A stretch of 64,000 nucleotides of DNA from Kaistia dalseonensis (GTDB lineage: Bacteria; Pseudomonadota; Alphaproteobacteria; Rhizobiales; Kaistiaceae), in contig NZ_JAUSVO010000005.1 in assembly GCF_030814715.1 (NCBI RefSeq), positions 124,001 to 188,000 on the forward strand, read 5' to 3'. Below the pieces are notes generated by a model. The model worked only from the letters and a program-made list of their open reading frames with translations. It made no database searches and was not told the origin of the DNA. Position numbers and translations under genes: made by a program. Positions 24,458 through 32,299 of the stretch are shown piece by piece. Each line of letters opens with the position of its first letter. The first letter of the stretch is position 1.

Positions 24458-25474
24458 ATGGACGTCATTCCCGCCACCATGACCGCGATCGCCATCGACG
24501 AGCCGGGCGGCCCCGACGTGCTGAAGCCGGTGGAACGGCCGGTTCCCCATCCCTTCGAGGGCGAGATCCTGATCGCCGTCGAAGCGGCGGGCGTCAACCG
24601 TCCCGATATACTGCAGCGCATGGGCGGCTATCCTCCGCCCAAGGGCGCCTCCGACCTGCCGGGGCTGGAAGTGGCCGGCCATGTGGCCGCGATCGGCCGC
24701 AATGTGATGCGCTACAAGGTGGGCGATGCCGTGATGGCGCTCGTCGCGGGCGGCGGCTACGCGGAATATGTCGCCGTTCACGAAACCAACGCGCTGCCGG
24801 TTCCCGAAGGCCTCTCCATGATCGAGGCAGCCGCCATTCCCGAGACCTTCTTCACCGTCTGGAGCAATGTGTTCGAGCGTGGCGGGCTGAAGGCCGGCGA
24901 GACGCTGCTCGTCCATGGCGGCACATCGGGCATCGGCACGGTGGCGATCCAGCTCGCCAAAGCCTTCGGCGCCCGCGTGATCACGACGGTGGGTTCAGCC
25001 GAGAAATGCGCCGCCTGCCTGTCGCTCGGCGCCGATCGGGCCATCAACTATCAGAAAGAGGATTTCGTCGTCGAGACCAAGGCCGCGACCGACGGCCATG
25101 GCGCCGACGTCATCCTGGACATGGTCGGCGGCGATTATATCGAGCGCAACTATGAGGCCGCCGCGCCGGATGGACGGATCGTGCAGATCGCTTTCCTGAA
25201 CGGCTCGAGCGCCGAGGTCGATTTCCGCCGTTTGATGATGAAGCGGCTGACCCACACCGGCTCGACGCTCAGGCCCCGGCCGGTCGCGTTCAAGGCGGGA
25301 ATCGCCCGCGCGCTGGAGGAGCATGTCTGGCCGCTCCTCGCCGCACGACGCGTCCTGCCGCAGATCGACCAGACCTTCCCGCTCCGCGATGCGGCGGGCG
25401 CGCATCGGCGGATGGAATCGTCCGCCCATATCGGCAAGATCGTGCTGACGGTCGGATCCGGCACGAAAGGCTGA
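24458..25474 (+). CDS. NAD(P)H-quinone oxidoreductase, PIG3 type
   Basis: The 338-residue zinc-independent MDR-superfamily enzyme has a GroES-like N-terminal domain (VEAAGVNRPDILQRMGGYPP, about residues 45-64). Its Rossmann domain contains LVHGGTSGIGTVAIQLAKAF (about 150-169). The PIG3 subgroup reduces quinones one electron at a time using NADPH. No zinc-binding cysteines of alcohol dehydrogenases are present. The ATG at 24458 follows CAGGAGAG. It is followed by the DUF2171 gene 53 bases downstream, which has its own promoter-like site. Confidence 0.92.
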   Translation: MDVIPATMTAIAIDEPGGPDVLKPVERPVPHPFEGEILIAVEAAGVNRPDILQRMGGYPPPKGASDLPGLEVAGHVAAIGRNVMRYKVGDAVMALVAGGGYAEYVAVHETNALPVPEGLSMIEAAAIPETFFTVWSNVFERGGLKAGETLLVHGGTSGIGTVAIQLAKAFGARVITTVGSAEKCAACLSLGADRAINYQKEDFVVETKAATDGHGADVILDMVGGDYIERNYEAAAPDGRIVQIAFLNGSSAEVDFRRLMMKRLTHTGSTLRPRPVAFKAGIARALEEHVWPLLAARRVLPQIDQTFPLRDAAGAHRRMESSAHIGKIVLTVGSGTKG

Positions 25475-25496
25475 ACCAATCGCCCGTCCTGGCGTT
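25472..25496 (+). promoter_or_regulatory. Near-consensus EcfG stress promoter for the DUF2171 gene
   Basis: TGAAC (one mismatch to GGAAC) at 25472-25476 is followed after 16 bases by CGTT at 25493-25496. It starts at the stop codon of the oxidoreductase gene and lies 31 bases before the DUF2171 ATG. Confidence 0.4.
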
Positions 25497-25527
25497 GTCG
25501 GCCTGTCCCAAGAGAGGAGCAGGCACG

Positions 25528-25752
25528 ATGATCAATGCCAGTACCATTCGCGAACAGATGGCGGTTGTCGACCTCCGCGGCAACCGTATCGGAACGGTCG
25601 ATCATATGAGCGGCCCGGGCGCAATCAAGCTCACGAAAAGTGATTCGCCCGATGGCGCGCATCACTACATTCCGCCCGGATGGGTCGAGCGGGTCGATGA
25701 TCAGGTTCATCTGAACAAGTCGAGCGACGAGCTGATGCGCAGCCGGCACTAA
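25528..25752 (+). CDS. DUF2171 (PRC-barrel-like) stress protein
   Basis: The 74-residue protein (MINASTIREQMAVVDLRGNR, then IGTVDHM, ending with a WVERVDDQVHLNKS segment) matches DUF2171, a PRC-barrel-like small domain. Members are frequent in general stress regulons of alphaproteobacteria, but their function is not known. AGAGAGGAGC lies upstream of the ATG. A promoter close to the EcfG consensus lies 31-56 bases upstream. Confidence 0.85.
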   Translation: MINASTIREQMAVVDLRGNRIGTVDHMSGPGAIKLTKSDSPDGAHHYIPPGWVERVDDQVHLNKSSDELMRSRH

Positions 25753-25863
25753 TATTCGCGCCGTTCTTGACCATCCGGCCGATTTCTTCGTGTCGGATGT
25801 GACGATTGCGTGACGGATGATGTAGGATAGTTGCGTCGGTGCACAACGCACCCGGAGGAAACC

Positions 25864-26106
25864 ATGCAACGCCAAAACACTTGGATTTGGGCCGTGGTGG
25901 TGATCATCGTTCTGGTGATCGCTTATTTCTGGTGGAAGGGCCGCACGCCCACCCCGCCGCCGCCGCCTCCGCCGGCCGCCGAACAATCAGCGCCCGCCCC
26001 GGCTCCCGCAACGCCGGCACCTGCGGCTCCGGCCGCGCCCGCTCCGGCGCCCGCGACTCCGGCACCTGCCGAGCCCGCTCCGGCACCGGCTCCCGCGACG
26101 CCGTAA
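25864..26106 (+). CDS. Small membrane-anchored proline/alanine-rich protein
   Basis: This 80-residue protein begins MQRQNTWIWAVVVIIVLVIA, a single transmembrane helix at about 7-23 followed by a WWKGR basic stop. The rest is low-complexity Pro/Ala repeats of PAPATPAPA type. The predicted topology is a short cytoplasmic N terminus with the Pro-rich tail in the periplasm. GGAGGAAACC gives a strong ribosome site. It has no recognisable family or enzymatic motif; a spacer or cell-wall-contact role is speculation. Confidence 0.65.
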   Translation: MQRQNTWIWAVVVIIVLVIAYFWWKGRTPTPPPPPPPAAEQSAPAPAPATPAPAAPAAPAPAPATPAPAEPAPAPAPATP

Positions 26107-26309
26107 GGATCGGCTGCCCTGTGTCGCCGGACGTGGCTTCTGCCGCGTCCGGCCTCACGACTTTCGCCGGATCGGCGGCCATGGCACGCGAGACCCGAGG
26201 CTTTGTTTGATTCAGAGCCGGCTCCGGTCTATATGTTGGCCATTCCCCGTCAATTCGACGATTGTTCTGCTCCTCCGGCGAAATCCGGGCGAGCGATCAG
26301 GAGAGAATT

Positions 26310-27026
26310 ATGTCCACTATTCCGCTGATGCCGAAGGCGACGGCCGTTTGGCTCGTCGAGAATACCTCGCTCGGCTTCGACCAGATCGCCGATTTCTGCA
26401 AGCTGCACCCGCTGGAAGTCAAAGCGATCGCGGACGGCGAAGCGGCGCAGACCATCAAGGGGCTCGATCCCGTTTCGACCGGCCAGCTGACCCGTGAGGA
26501 AATCGATCGCGGCCAGCGCGATCCGAAATATCACCTCAAGATGGCCGAGACCAAGGTCCGCATCCCCGTGCAGAAGCGCAAGGGCCCGCGCTATACGCCC
26601 GTGTCGCGTCGCCAGGATCGGCCGAACGCCATTCTCTGGCTGCTGCGCAACCATCCGGAGCTGAAGGACGCCGCGATCATGCGTCTCGTCGGCACCACCA
26701 AGCCGACGATCGATTCGATCCGTGGCCGCAGCCACTGGAACTCGACCAATCTGACGCCCTCCGACCCCGTGACGCTGGGCCTCTGCTCGCAGATCGATCT
26801 CGATTTCGAAGTCGACAAGGCCGCGAAGAACGCTCCGCCGCGCGAAATCGCCGCCGATGGCGAGACGCTGCTGCGTCCCGAGGAGACGACCGCCGCCGAC
26901 GCGCTCGCCTCGGCCGCCCTGCGCTCCTACCGCCGCGAAGAGCCGAAGGACGAGGAACTCGACGCCGAGGCCGTCTTCGCCAAGCTCAAGTCGCTGCGCG
27001 GCCCGGTCGACGAAGACGAGGAATAG
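26310..27026 (+). CDS. trcR: Cell cycle regulator TrcR (DUF1013)
   Basis: The 238-residue protein begins MSTIPLMPKATAVWLVENTS and contains LGFDQIADFCKLHPLEVKAI and LVGTTKPTIDSIRGRSHWNS, helix-turn-helix-like segments of the DUF1013 family. This family is known as TrcR, a cell-cycle transcriptional regulator conserved in alphaproteobacteria. The C terminus is acidic (PVDEDEE). The start follows CAGGAGAG. Two consecutive hairpins end the transcript. Confidence 0.92.
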   Translation: MSTIPLMPKATAVWLVENTSLGFDQIADFCKLHPLEVKAIADGEAAQTIKGLDPVSTGQLTREEIDRGQRDPKYHLKMAETKVRIPVQKRKGPRYTPVSRRQDRPNAILWLLRNHPELKDAAIMRLVGTTKPTIDSIRGRSHWNSTNLTPSDPVTLGLCSQIDLDFEVDKAAKNAPPREIAADGETLLRPEETTAADALASAALRSYRREEPKDEELDAEAVFAKLKSLRGPVDEDEE

Positions 27027-27048
27027 GCGCCCGTCGCCCCTCCCCCGC

Positions 27049-27114
27049 GCAGGGCTCATCGAGCCCTGCCGCGACTGATGCTTTGAACCCGCCCCTCGAG
27101 GCGGGTTCTTTGTT
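27049..27114 (+). terminator. Double hairpin terminator after trcR
   Basis: The first stem is GCAGGGCTC/GAGCCCTGC (27049-27057, 27061-27069). The second is GAACCCGCC/GGCGGGTTC (27085-27093, 27100-27108), followed by TTTGTT. The second is the likely intrinsic terminator. Confidence 0.75.
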
Positions 27115-27127
27115 GAGCGATGACCGC

Positions 27128-27913
27128 CTATTCCTTGACGGCGACCGTATAGTTGAGCGGCATGCGGCCGCCATCGGCATAGATGGTCTGCCCGGTGATG
27201 TAGCTCGCATCGTCGGAAGCGAGGAACGCGGCGATCGCCGCGATCTCGGAAGGCTCGCCGATCCGCCCCATCGGGGTCCGCGACAGGATGCGCCGCTTGG
27301 CGTCGGGATCACTGTTCACAGAAGCGAGGATATCCGTCGCGATCGAGCCCGGCCCGATCGCGTTGACGCGAATGCCGCGCGGCGCGAGCGAGACCGCCAT
27401 CGCCTTGGTCAGTTGGTTGAGCCCGCCCTTGGACACGCTGTAGGGCACCTGGTTCGGCAGGCTGAACACGGCATTGACCGACGACATGTTGACGATCACG
27501 CCCGGCGTGCCGCCGGCATCGACGCGCGCCGCCATATGGCGCGCCACTGCCTGCCCGCAGAGGAAGGCCCCCTTCAGGTTGACGCGCAGGACGCGGTCGA
27601 AATCCTCCTCGGAAACGTCGAGGAAATCGGCACCGGCGACGATGCCGGCATTGTTGACGAGCACGTCGATCTCGCCGCCGAAATCGAGCGTCGCGGCAAT
27701 GAGATTGGCGACGGCGTCACGATCGCCGACATCGGTGCGCACGAAGCGGCAGGCGCCGAGGCTGCCGAGCGCGGCGATCGCCGCCTCGCCCGTCGGCTCG
27801 TCAATATCGGCGACGACGACGCGCGCGCCCTCCTGGAGAAAACGCTCGGCGATGGCATAGCCGATGCCCTTGGCACCGCCGGTGACGATCGCGACCTTGT
27901 TTTCGAGTTTCAA
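27128..27913 (-). CDS. SDR-family oxidoreductase
   Basis: The 261-residue classical short-chain dehydrogenase has the cofactor motif TGGAKGIGYA (about residues 10-19), NNAGIV (about 85-90), and the catalytic Tyr-Lys pair in YSVSKGG near residue 155. The C-terminal ASYITGQTIYADGG is typical. The acidic residue after beta-2 (VVVADIDE) favours NAD over NADP. The start is TTG at 27913 with AGGAG nine bases upstream; no ATG fits the N terminus. The substrate is not predictable. It is divergent from rpsU. Confidence 0.88.
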   Translation of the reverse strand: MKLENKVAIVTGGAKGIGYAIAERFLQEGARVVVADIDEPTGEAAIAALGSLGACRFVRTDVGDRDAVANLIAATLDFGGEIDVLVNNAGIVAGADFLDVSEEDFDRVLRVNLKGAFLCGQAVARHMAARVDAGGTPGVIVNMSSVNAVFSLPNQVPYSVSKGGLNQLTKAMAVSLAPRGIRVNAIGPGSIATDILASVNSDPDAKRRILSRTPMGRIGEPSEIAAIAAFLASDDASYITGQTIYADGGRMPLNYTVAVKE

Positions 27914-28003
27914 TGCAAACGCTCCTGATTGACCGACCCGATCCTTAGCGCCTTTGAGGCCGGCGAAACATAGAAAAACCGCCACATTTTGCCTCCGGCC
28001 GCT

Positions 28004-28032
28004 TTGACAGGCCAAGGGCGGTTCTGCTATGA
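28004..28032 (+). promoter_or_regulatory. Strong sigma-70 promoter of rpsU
   Basis: TTGACA (28004-28009), 17-base spacer and CTATGA (28027-28032) form a near-ideal promoter with start near 28039. This gives a leader of about 93 nt before rpsU. Confidence 0.75.
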
Positions 28033-28066
28033 GAGCGCCGAAATCGGAGATCTGCCGGCCGGCGAT

Positions 28067-28097
28067 GCTTTCGTTTGCCCGGCGAATAGCCGAAAGC
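28067..28097 (+). promoter_or_regulatory. Structured rpsU leader hairpin
   Basis: GCTTTCG (28067-28073) pairs with CGAAAGC (28091-28097). An inner TTTGCC/GGCGAA pairing extends the stem. It sits 35-65 bases upstream of the GTG start and could serve in autogenous control. Confidence 0.4.
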
Positions 28098-28131
28098 TCA
28101 TTTTGATCGGACCAATATAGGAAGCACGGGC

Positions 28132-28362
28132 GTGCAGATACTTGTCCGCGACAACAATGTCGACCAGGCGCTGAAGGTTCTCAAGAAGAAGATGCAGCGC
28201 GAGGGCCTCTTCCGCGAGATGAAGCTTCGCGACTTCTACGAGAAGCCCTCGGTCAAGCGCGCCCGCGAGAAGGCTGAAGCCGTGCGCCGCGCCCGCAAGC
28301 TGGCCCGCAAGCGCGCACTGCGCGAAGGCGGCGTGGTTGCAGCCGCCGGCAACAAGCATTAA
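28132..28362 (+). CDS. rpsU: 30S ribosomal protein S21
   Basis: The 76-residue basic protein starts with GTG. It reads [20 protein letters not shown], followed by [20 protein letters not shown] and a strongly basic C terminus. S21 helps the 30S subunit engage mRNA with the anti-SD region of 16S rRNA. A strong promoter and a structured leader lie upstream, with hairpin GCTTTCG/CGAAAGC at 28067-28097. GGAAGCACGGGC precedes the GTG. Confidence 0.96.
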   Translation: MQILVRDNNVDQALKVLKKKMQREGLFREMKLRDFYEKPSVKRAREKAEAVRRARKLARKRALREGGVVAAAGNKH

Positions 28363-28523
28363 GAGCATCAGCGAAAGCGCGCCGTCGCGGCGAAATCGCC
28401 CGGCGCCTTCCTTTCGCCCGTTTTGCACTTCGAATGTTTCGGGGTAACGAGCCCGTTTCGGCGGTGCTTGTTGCCCTTTGACGTTTGCATCGAGGCCTTT
28501 GGGCCGCGACGCCCCCCGGAGAC

Positions 28524-29405
28524 ATGGCTATGACCGCTCTGCATCTCGCGAACTTGCCGATCGATCGGCAGACGGAGAGCGGGAGAACACGAAAAGCCGG
28601 CCTGTTTCTCGTGGCCTCCCTCGGCGCGCTCCTGCTCGCCGGCTGCCAGTCTTCGTCGAATGTGCATGATTTCGACAGTGACATCGACCCGGCGACCGGA
28701 TCCGCGGCCAATATCTCCTCGCTCACCTCGGTGGTCGACCAGAACCCGAGCGACGCTTCGGGCTATAATGTTCGTGGCACGGCGTTCGGACGCTCGGGGC
28801 GCTACCAGGAAGCCCTCGCCGATTTCAACAAGGCGATCCAGCTCAACCCGAATTTCTACCAGGCCTATACCAATCGTGCGCTGGTCGAGCGGCGCCTGAA
28901 GCAGGACCCGCAGGCGCTGGCCGACTACAATACCGCCATCCAACTTAATCCGAACTATAACGAGGCCTATGTCGGGCGCGGCAATCTCTACCGCTCCGAA
29001 GGCCAGACCGAGCTGGCGCTTGCCGATTTCTCCAAGGCGATCGCGCTCGAGCCGACCGACCCGAAGGCCTACCAGAACCGCGCCCTGATCTATCAGAGTC
29101 AGGGCCGCCACGACGACGCGATCGCCGACCTGACAGCGGCGATGACCTATGCGCCGAATGCGCCGGAGCCCTATCTGTCGCGCGGCCTTTCCTATCTCGC
29201 CATCGGCGACTACAAGGCCGCGCTCGACGATTTCAACACCGTCGTCCGGCGCGACAAGAACTCCTATCAGGGCTGGACCAACCAGGGTCTGGCGCTTGAA
29301 AAGCTCGGCGAACGCGACCTGGCCTTTGCGGCCTTCGCCCATGCCTCCTCGCTCAACCCGAGCTACGCGCCCGCCCGCGACGGCATGCGCCGCACGGCGA
29401 AGTAA
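28524..29405 (+). CDS. TPR-repeat lipoprotein (NlpI-like)
   Basis: The 293-residue protein has a lipoprotein signal with lipobox LLAGC (Cys near residue 43) after LFLVASLGALL, and an unusually long hydrophilic N-region before it. Tandem 34-residue TPRs follow from about residue 65 (ASGYNVRGTAFGRSGRYQEA, then QAYTNRALVERRLKQ and so on), about six in all. NlpI-type proteins scaffold peptidoglycan enzymes in the periplasm; that role is inferred only from architecture. The start could be either ATG at 28524 or 28530. Confidence 0.82.
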   Translation: MAMTALHLANLPIDRQTESGRTRKAGLFLVASLGALLLAGCQSSSNVHDFDSDIDPATGSAANISSLTSVVDQNPSDASGYNVRGTAFGRSGRYQEALADFNKAIQLNPNFYQAYTNRALVERRLKQDPQALADYNTAIQLNPNYNEAYVGRGNLYRSEGQTELALADFSKAIALEPTDPKAYQNRALIYQSQGRHDDAIADLTAAMTYAPNAPEPYLSRGLSYLAIGDYKAALDDFNTVVRRDKNSYQGWTNQGLALEKLGERDLAFAAFAHASSLNPSYAPARDGMRRTAK

Positions 29406-29526
29406 CCCGCCCCGCGCGCCTGCACTTGTACGACACCCCAGCGTATGTTCTCCTGATGCCGTAAGGGAACCCGGCCGCGGCGATCGCCGCCTGGTTCTGG
29501 GTCCGTAGACACGGGGGGACTTCTTG

Positions 29527-29838
29527 ATGCGTCAACGCACCGGATGGGCATGCGCCGCAGTGGCGGTGCTCTGCCTGGCACAGCCGACGATCGCCGAGGC
29601 CAAGCATGGCGACAAGACGGCGGCGGTCATCGTTGGCGGGCTGCTCCTCGGGGCGGCGGCGCTTGCGGCGTCGTCGAGCGATCACCAGCACCAGAACCAG
29701 TATGTGCCGCCGCCGCAACCACAGCGGCCCGCTGCGCCGTTCAGCCCGGCAACCAATGTCACCTGCTATCCGCGCGAGGGCGCCTGCTACAATAATAGCG
29801 GCGATTTCCTTCCGTCGTGGACGAGCCGCGTTTTCTGA
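29527..29838 (+). CDS. Small secreted protein of unknown function
   Basis: This protein of about 103 residues has a signal peptide (MRQRTGWACAAVAVLCLAQP, cleavage after a following AEA). A Gly/Ala-rich hydrophobic segment (KTAAVIVGGLLLGAAALAAS), a Gln/His/Pro-rich middle and a Cys-containing end (TCYPREGACYNNSG) follow. The two cysteines could form a disulfide in the periplasm. It is followed 23 bases later by another exported protein. I do not recognise the family. Confidence 0.65.
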   Translation: MRQRTGWACAAVAVLCLAQPTIAEAKHGDKTAAVIVGGLLLGAAALAASSSDHQHQNQYVPPPQPQRPAAPFSPATNVTCYPREGACYNNSGDFLPSWTSRVF

Positions 29839-29861
29839 AGCTGACCGCAGGGACGACCATC

Positions 29862-30299
29862 ATGAAAACCAGACTTGTTCCGGCGCTCGGCCTCGCGGTC
29901 TCGATCCTGGCGGCTGGTGCCTTCGAGGCGCGCGCCGAAGGCTCGCAGAGCAGCTTCGTCCGCCAGCATGCGATCGACATGCTCGAGGGCGCGCTCACCA
30001 GCGAGCAGATGACGACGCTGCAACTCGTGGCCTATCAGGCGGCCGTCGCCGCGACCTGCCAGGGCTTCACGCTCGACCAGGCGCGCTTCGAGAAGGTGTT
30101 CGACACGCTTGCGCCGCAGGACGCGGCCAAGATGAGCGACGCGCAGAAGGCCTATTTCGACTCGCACATTCTCGTCATCTACGGCGTGCTGCTCGGCGGC
30201 GAACTCGCCTCCATCGCCGACAATGTGAGCGAGACCTGCGACACGGCCAGGGAGGCCAGGACCGACCCGGCCATGGCGGACGAGCTCGTCTGGCAATAG
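29862..30299 (+). CDS. Exported protein of unknown function
   Basis: The 145-residue protein begins with a signal peptide (MKTRLVPALGLAVSILAAGA, then FEARA, cleavage before EGSQ). The mature part is helical and contains two cysteines (ATCQGFTLDQARFEKVFDTL and SETCDTAREAR) spaced about 62 residues apart, compatible with a disulfide. The start at 29862 was chosen for the signal peptide. It ends just before a strong bidirectional terminator. I do not recognise the function. Confidence 0.65.
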   Translation: MKTRLVPALGLAVSILAAGAFEARAEGSQSSFVRQHAIDMLEGALTSEQMTTLQLVAYQAAVAATCQGFTLDQARFEKVFDTLAPQDAAKMSDAQKAYFDSHILVIYGVLLGGELASIADNVSETCDTAREARTDPAMADELVWQ

Positions 30300-30335
30300 A
30301 ATGTCCACACGCGCGGCGCCCGGAAGGCACGCATG

Positions 30336-30367
30336 AAAAAGGGGCGATCGACGATCGCCCCTTTTTT
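30336..30367. terminator. Bidirectional intrinsic terminator
   Basis: AAAAAGGGGCGATCG at 30336-30350 pairs with CGATCGCCCCTTTTT after a 1-2 base loop. It has T-runs on both strands and sits between convergent genes (exported protein and pntB). Confidence 0.9.
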
Positions 30368-30385
30368 GTTTCAGTCGGCTGAGGT

Positions 30386-31795
30386 TCAGCCCAGCGCCTT
30401 GACGATGTTCTCGACCATCTTCTTGGCGTCGGCGAAGAGCATCATCGTATTGTCCTTGAAGAACAATTCGTTCTCGACGCCGGCATAGCCCGAGCCCATG
30501 CCGCGCTTGACGAAGAGGACCGTGCCGGCCTTCTCGACGTCGAGGATCGGCATGCCGTAGATCGGCGACTTCGGATCGGTCTTCGCGGCCGGATTGGTCA
30601 CGTCGTTCGCGCCGATGACGAAGGCGACATCGGCCTGCGCGAATTCCGAGTTGATGTCTTCCAGCTCGAACACCTCGTCATAAGGCACGTTCGCCTCGGC
30701 GAGCAGCACGTTCATATGGCCCGGCATGCGGCCGGCGACCGGATGAATCGCGTATTTCACCTCGACGCCCTCGGCCTTGAGCTTGTCGGCCATTTCGCGC
30801 AGCGCGTGCTGGGCCTGCGCCACCGCCATGCCGTAGCCCGGCACGATGATGACCTTGGAGGCGTTCTTCATGACGAAGGCCGCGTCCTCGGCCGAGCCCT
30901 GCTTGACGGGGCGCTGTTCGACCGCGCCAGCCGCTCCCGCCGGCCCGCCCGTCTCGCCGCCGAAGCCGCCGAGAATGACCGAGATGAACGAGCGGTTCAT
31001 GCCCTTGCACATGATGTAGGAGAGGATCGCGCCCGACGAGCCGACCAGCGCGCCGGTGATGATCAGCGCCGTGTTGCCGAGGGTGAAGCCGATGCCGGCG
31101 GCGGCCCAACCCGAATAGGAGTTCAGCATCGAGACGACGACGGGCATGTCGGCGCCGCCGATCGGGACGATGATGAGCCCGCCCAGCACGAGCGAGACCA
31201 GCACGATGAGCCAGAAGACCAGATGGCTCTCGGTCATCGTCAGCGCGACGATCAGCGCGACCAGCAGGATCGCGAGCGCCGCATTGATGATGTGGCGCGA
31301 GGGCAGCAGGATCGGCTTGCCCGACATGTTGCCGTTCAGCTTGGCGAAGGCGATGATCGAGCCGGTGAAGGTGATCGCGCCGATCGCGACGCCGAGCGAC
31401 ATCTCGACCAGCGCCTGGCCGTGGATCGAGCCGACCTCGCCAATGCCGAAGGCGGAGGGTGCATAGAGCGCGGCGGCCGCGACCATGACGGCCGCGAGGC
31501 CGACCAGCGAGTGGAAGGCGGCGACCAGCTGCGGCATCTGCGTCATGGCGATGCGGCGGGCGGTGATCGCGCCGATGCCGCCGCCGATCGCGATGCCGAC
31601 GATGATGAGGCCCCAGGCGAGCGGGCTCTTCGGCGCGGCGAGGACGAGCGTCGTCAGGATGGCGATCGCCATGCCGACCATGCCGTAGATGTTGCCCTGG
31701 CGCGAGGTCGCGGGGCTCGAAAGCCCGCGCAGCGCCATGATGAACAGGACGCCGGAAACGAGGTAGAGCAGCGCCGTGATATTGGCGATTGTCAT
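30386..31795 (-). CDS. pntB: NAD(P) transhydrogenase subunit beta
   Basis: The 469-residue subunit contains about nine transmembrane helices and the C-terminal NADP(H)-binding domain III (IIVPGYGMAVAQAQHALREM and the motif VFVIGANDVTNPAAK). Together with PntAA and PntAB it forms the proton-translocating transhydrogenase that makes NADPH from NADH using the proton gradient. MTIANITALLYLVSGVLFIM was taken as the N terminus. It is the last gene of the minus-strand pnt operon and lies 10 bases after pntAB. Confidence 0.97.
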   Translation of the reverse strand: MTIANITALLYLVSGVLFIMALRGLSSPATSRQGNIYGMVGMAIAILTTLVLAAPKSPLAWGLIIVGIAIGGGIGAITARRIAMTQMPQLVAAFHSLVGLAAVMVAAAALYAPSAFGIGEVGSIHGQALVEMSLGVAIGAITFTGSIIAFAKLNGNMSGKPILLPSRHIINAALAILLVALIVALTMTESHLVFWLIVLVSLVLGGLIIVPIGGADMPVVVSMLNSYSGWAAAGIGFTLGNTALIITGALVGSSGAILSYIMCKGMNRSFISVILGGFGGETGGPAGAAGAVEQRPVKQGSAEDAAFVMKNASKVIIVPGYGMAVAQAQHALREMADKLKAEGVEVKYAIHPVAGRMPGHMNVLLAEANVPYDEVFELEDINSEFAQADVAFVIGANDVTNPAAKTDPKSPIYGMPILDVEKAGTVLFVKRGMGSGYAGVENELFFKDNTMMLFADAKKMVENIVKALG

Positions 31796-31805
31796 CGGCG
31801 CATCC

Positions 31806-32297
31806 TCACTTCGTCTTCTTCTTGTACATGGCGAGCATGCGACTGGTGACGAGGAAGCCACCGAATATGTTCACGCTGGCGAGAATGAGCGCGATGAAGC
31901 CGAAGCCCTGCGCCCAGGCATGGCCCGAAGCGGCAGCGGCATCGACAGCCTCGACGCCGACAGCCAGCAGCGCGCCGACCACGATCACCGAGGAGATCGC
32001 ATTGGTCACCGACATCAGCGGCGTATGCAGCGCCGGCGTCACCTGCCAGACGACGTAATAGCCGACGAAGATCGCGAGCACGAAGATCGACAGGCGGAAC
32101 ACGAAGGGATCGATCGCGCCGCCGCTGACGGCATGGGCGACCGCGCCGGCGACATCGCCGAGCCCGCCGCCAGAGGCCTGCGTTGCATAGATATGGGCGG
32201 CCTGCGCCGCTTCCTGCGCGGCATTGGCCGCGGCGGTCGCGGCGTCGGCGGCGGCCTGCGCGGCGCTCGCCGCCTGTTCGGGCGTGAGATTTGCCAT
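31806..32297 (-). CDS. pntAB: NAD(P) transhydrogenase subunit alpha, membrane part
   Basis: This 163-residue split alpha-2 subunit has membrane helices from about residue 60 ([20 protein letters not shown], then [20 protein letters not shown]) and ends in a short basic tail. An Ala-rich N-terminal extension of about 55 residues (repeating [16 protein letters not shown]) precedes the first helix and is longer than the core family. It lies 2 bases after pntAA and 10 bases before pntB. Confidence 0.95.
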   Translation of the reverse strand: MANLTPEQAASAAQAAADAATAAANAAQEAAQAAHIYATQASGGGLGDVAGAVAHAVSGGAIDPFVFRLSIFVLAIFVGYYVVWQVTPALHTPLMSVTNAISSVIVVGALLAVGVEAVDAAAASGHAWAQGFGFIALILASVNIFGGFLVTSRMLAMYKKKTK

Positions 32298-32299
32298 GA

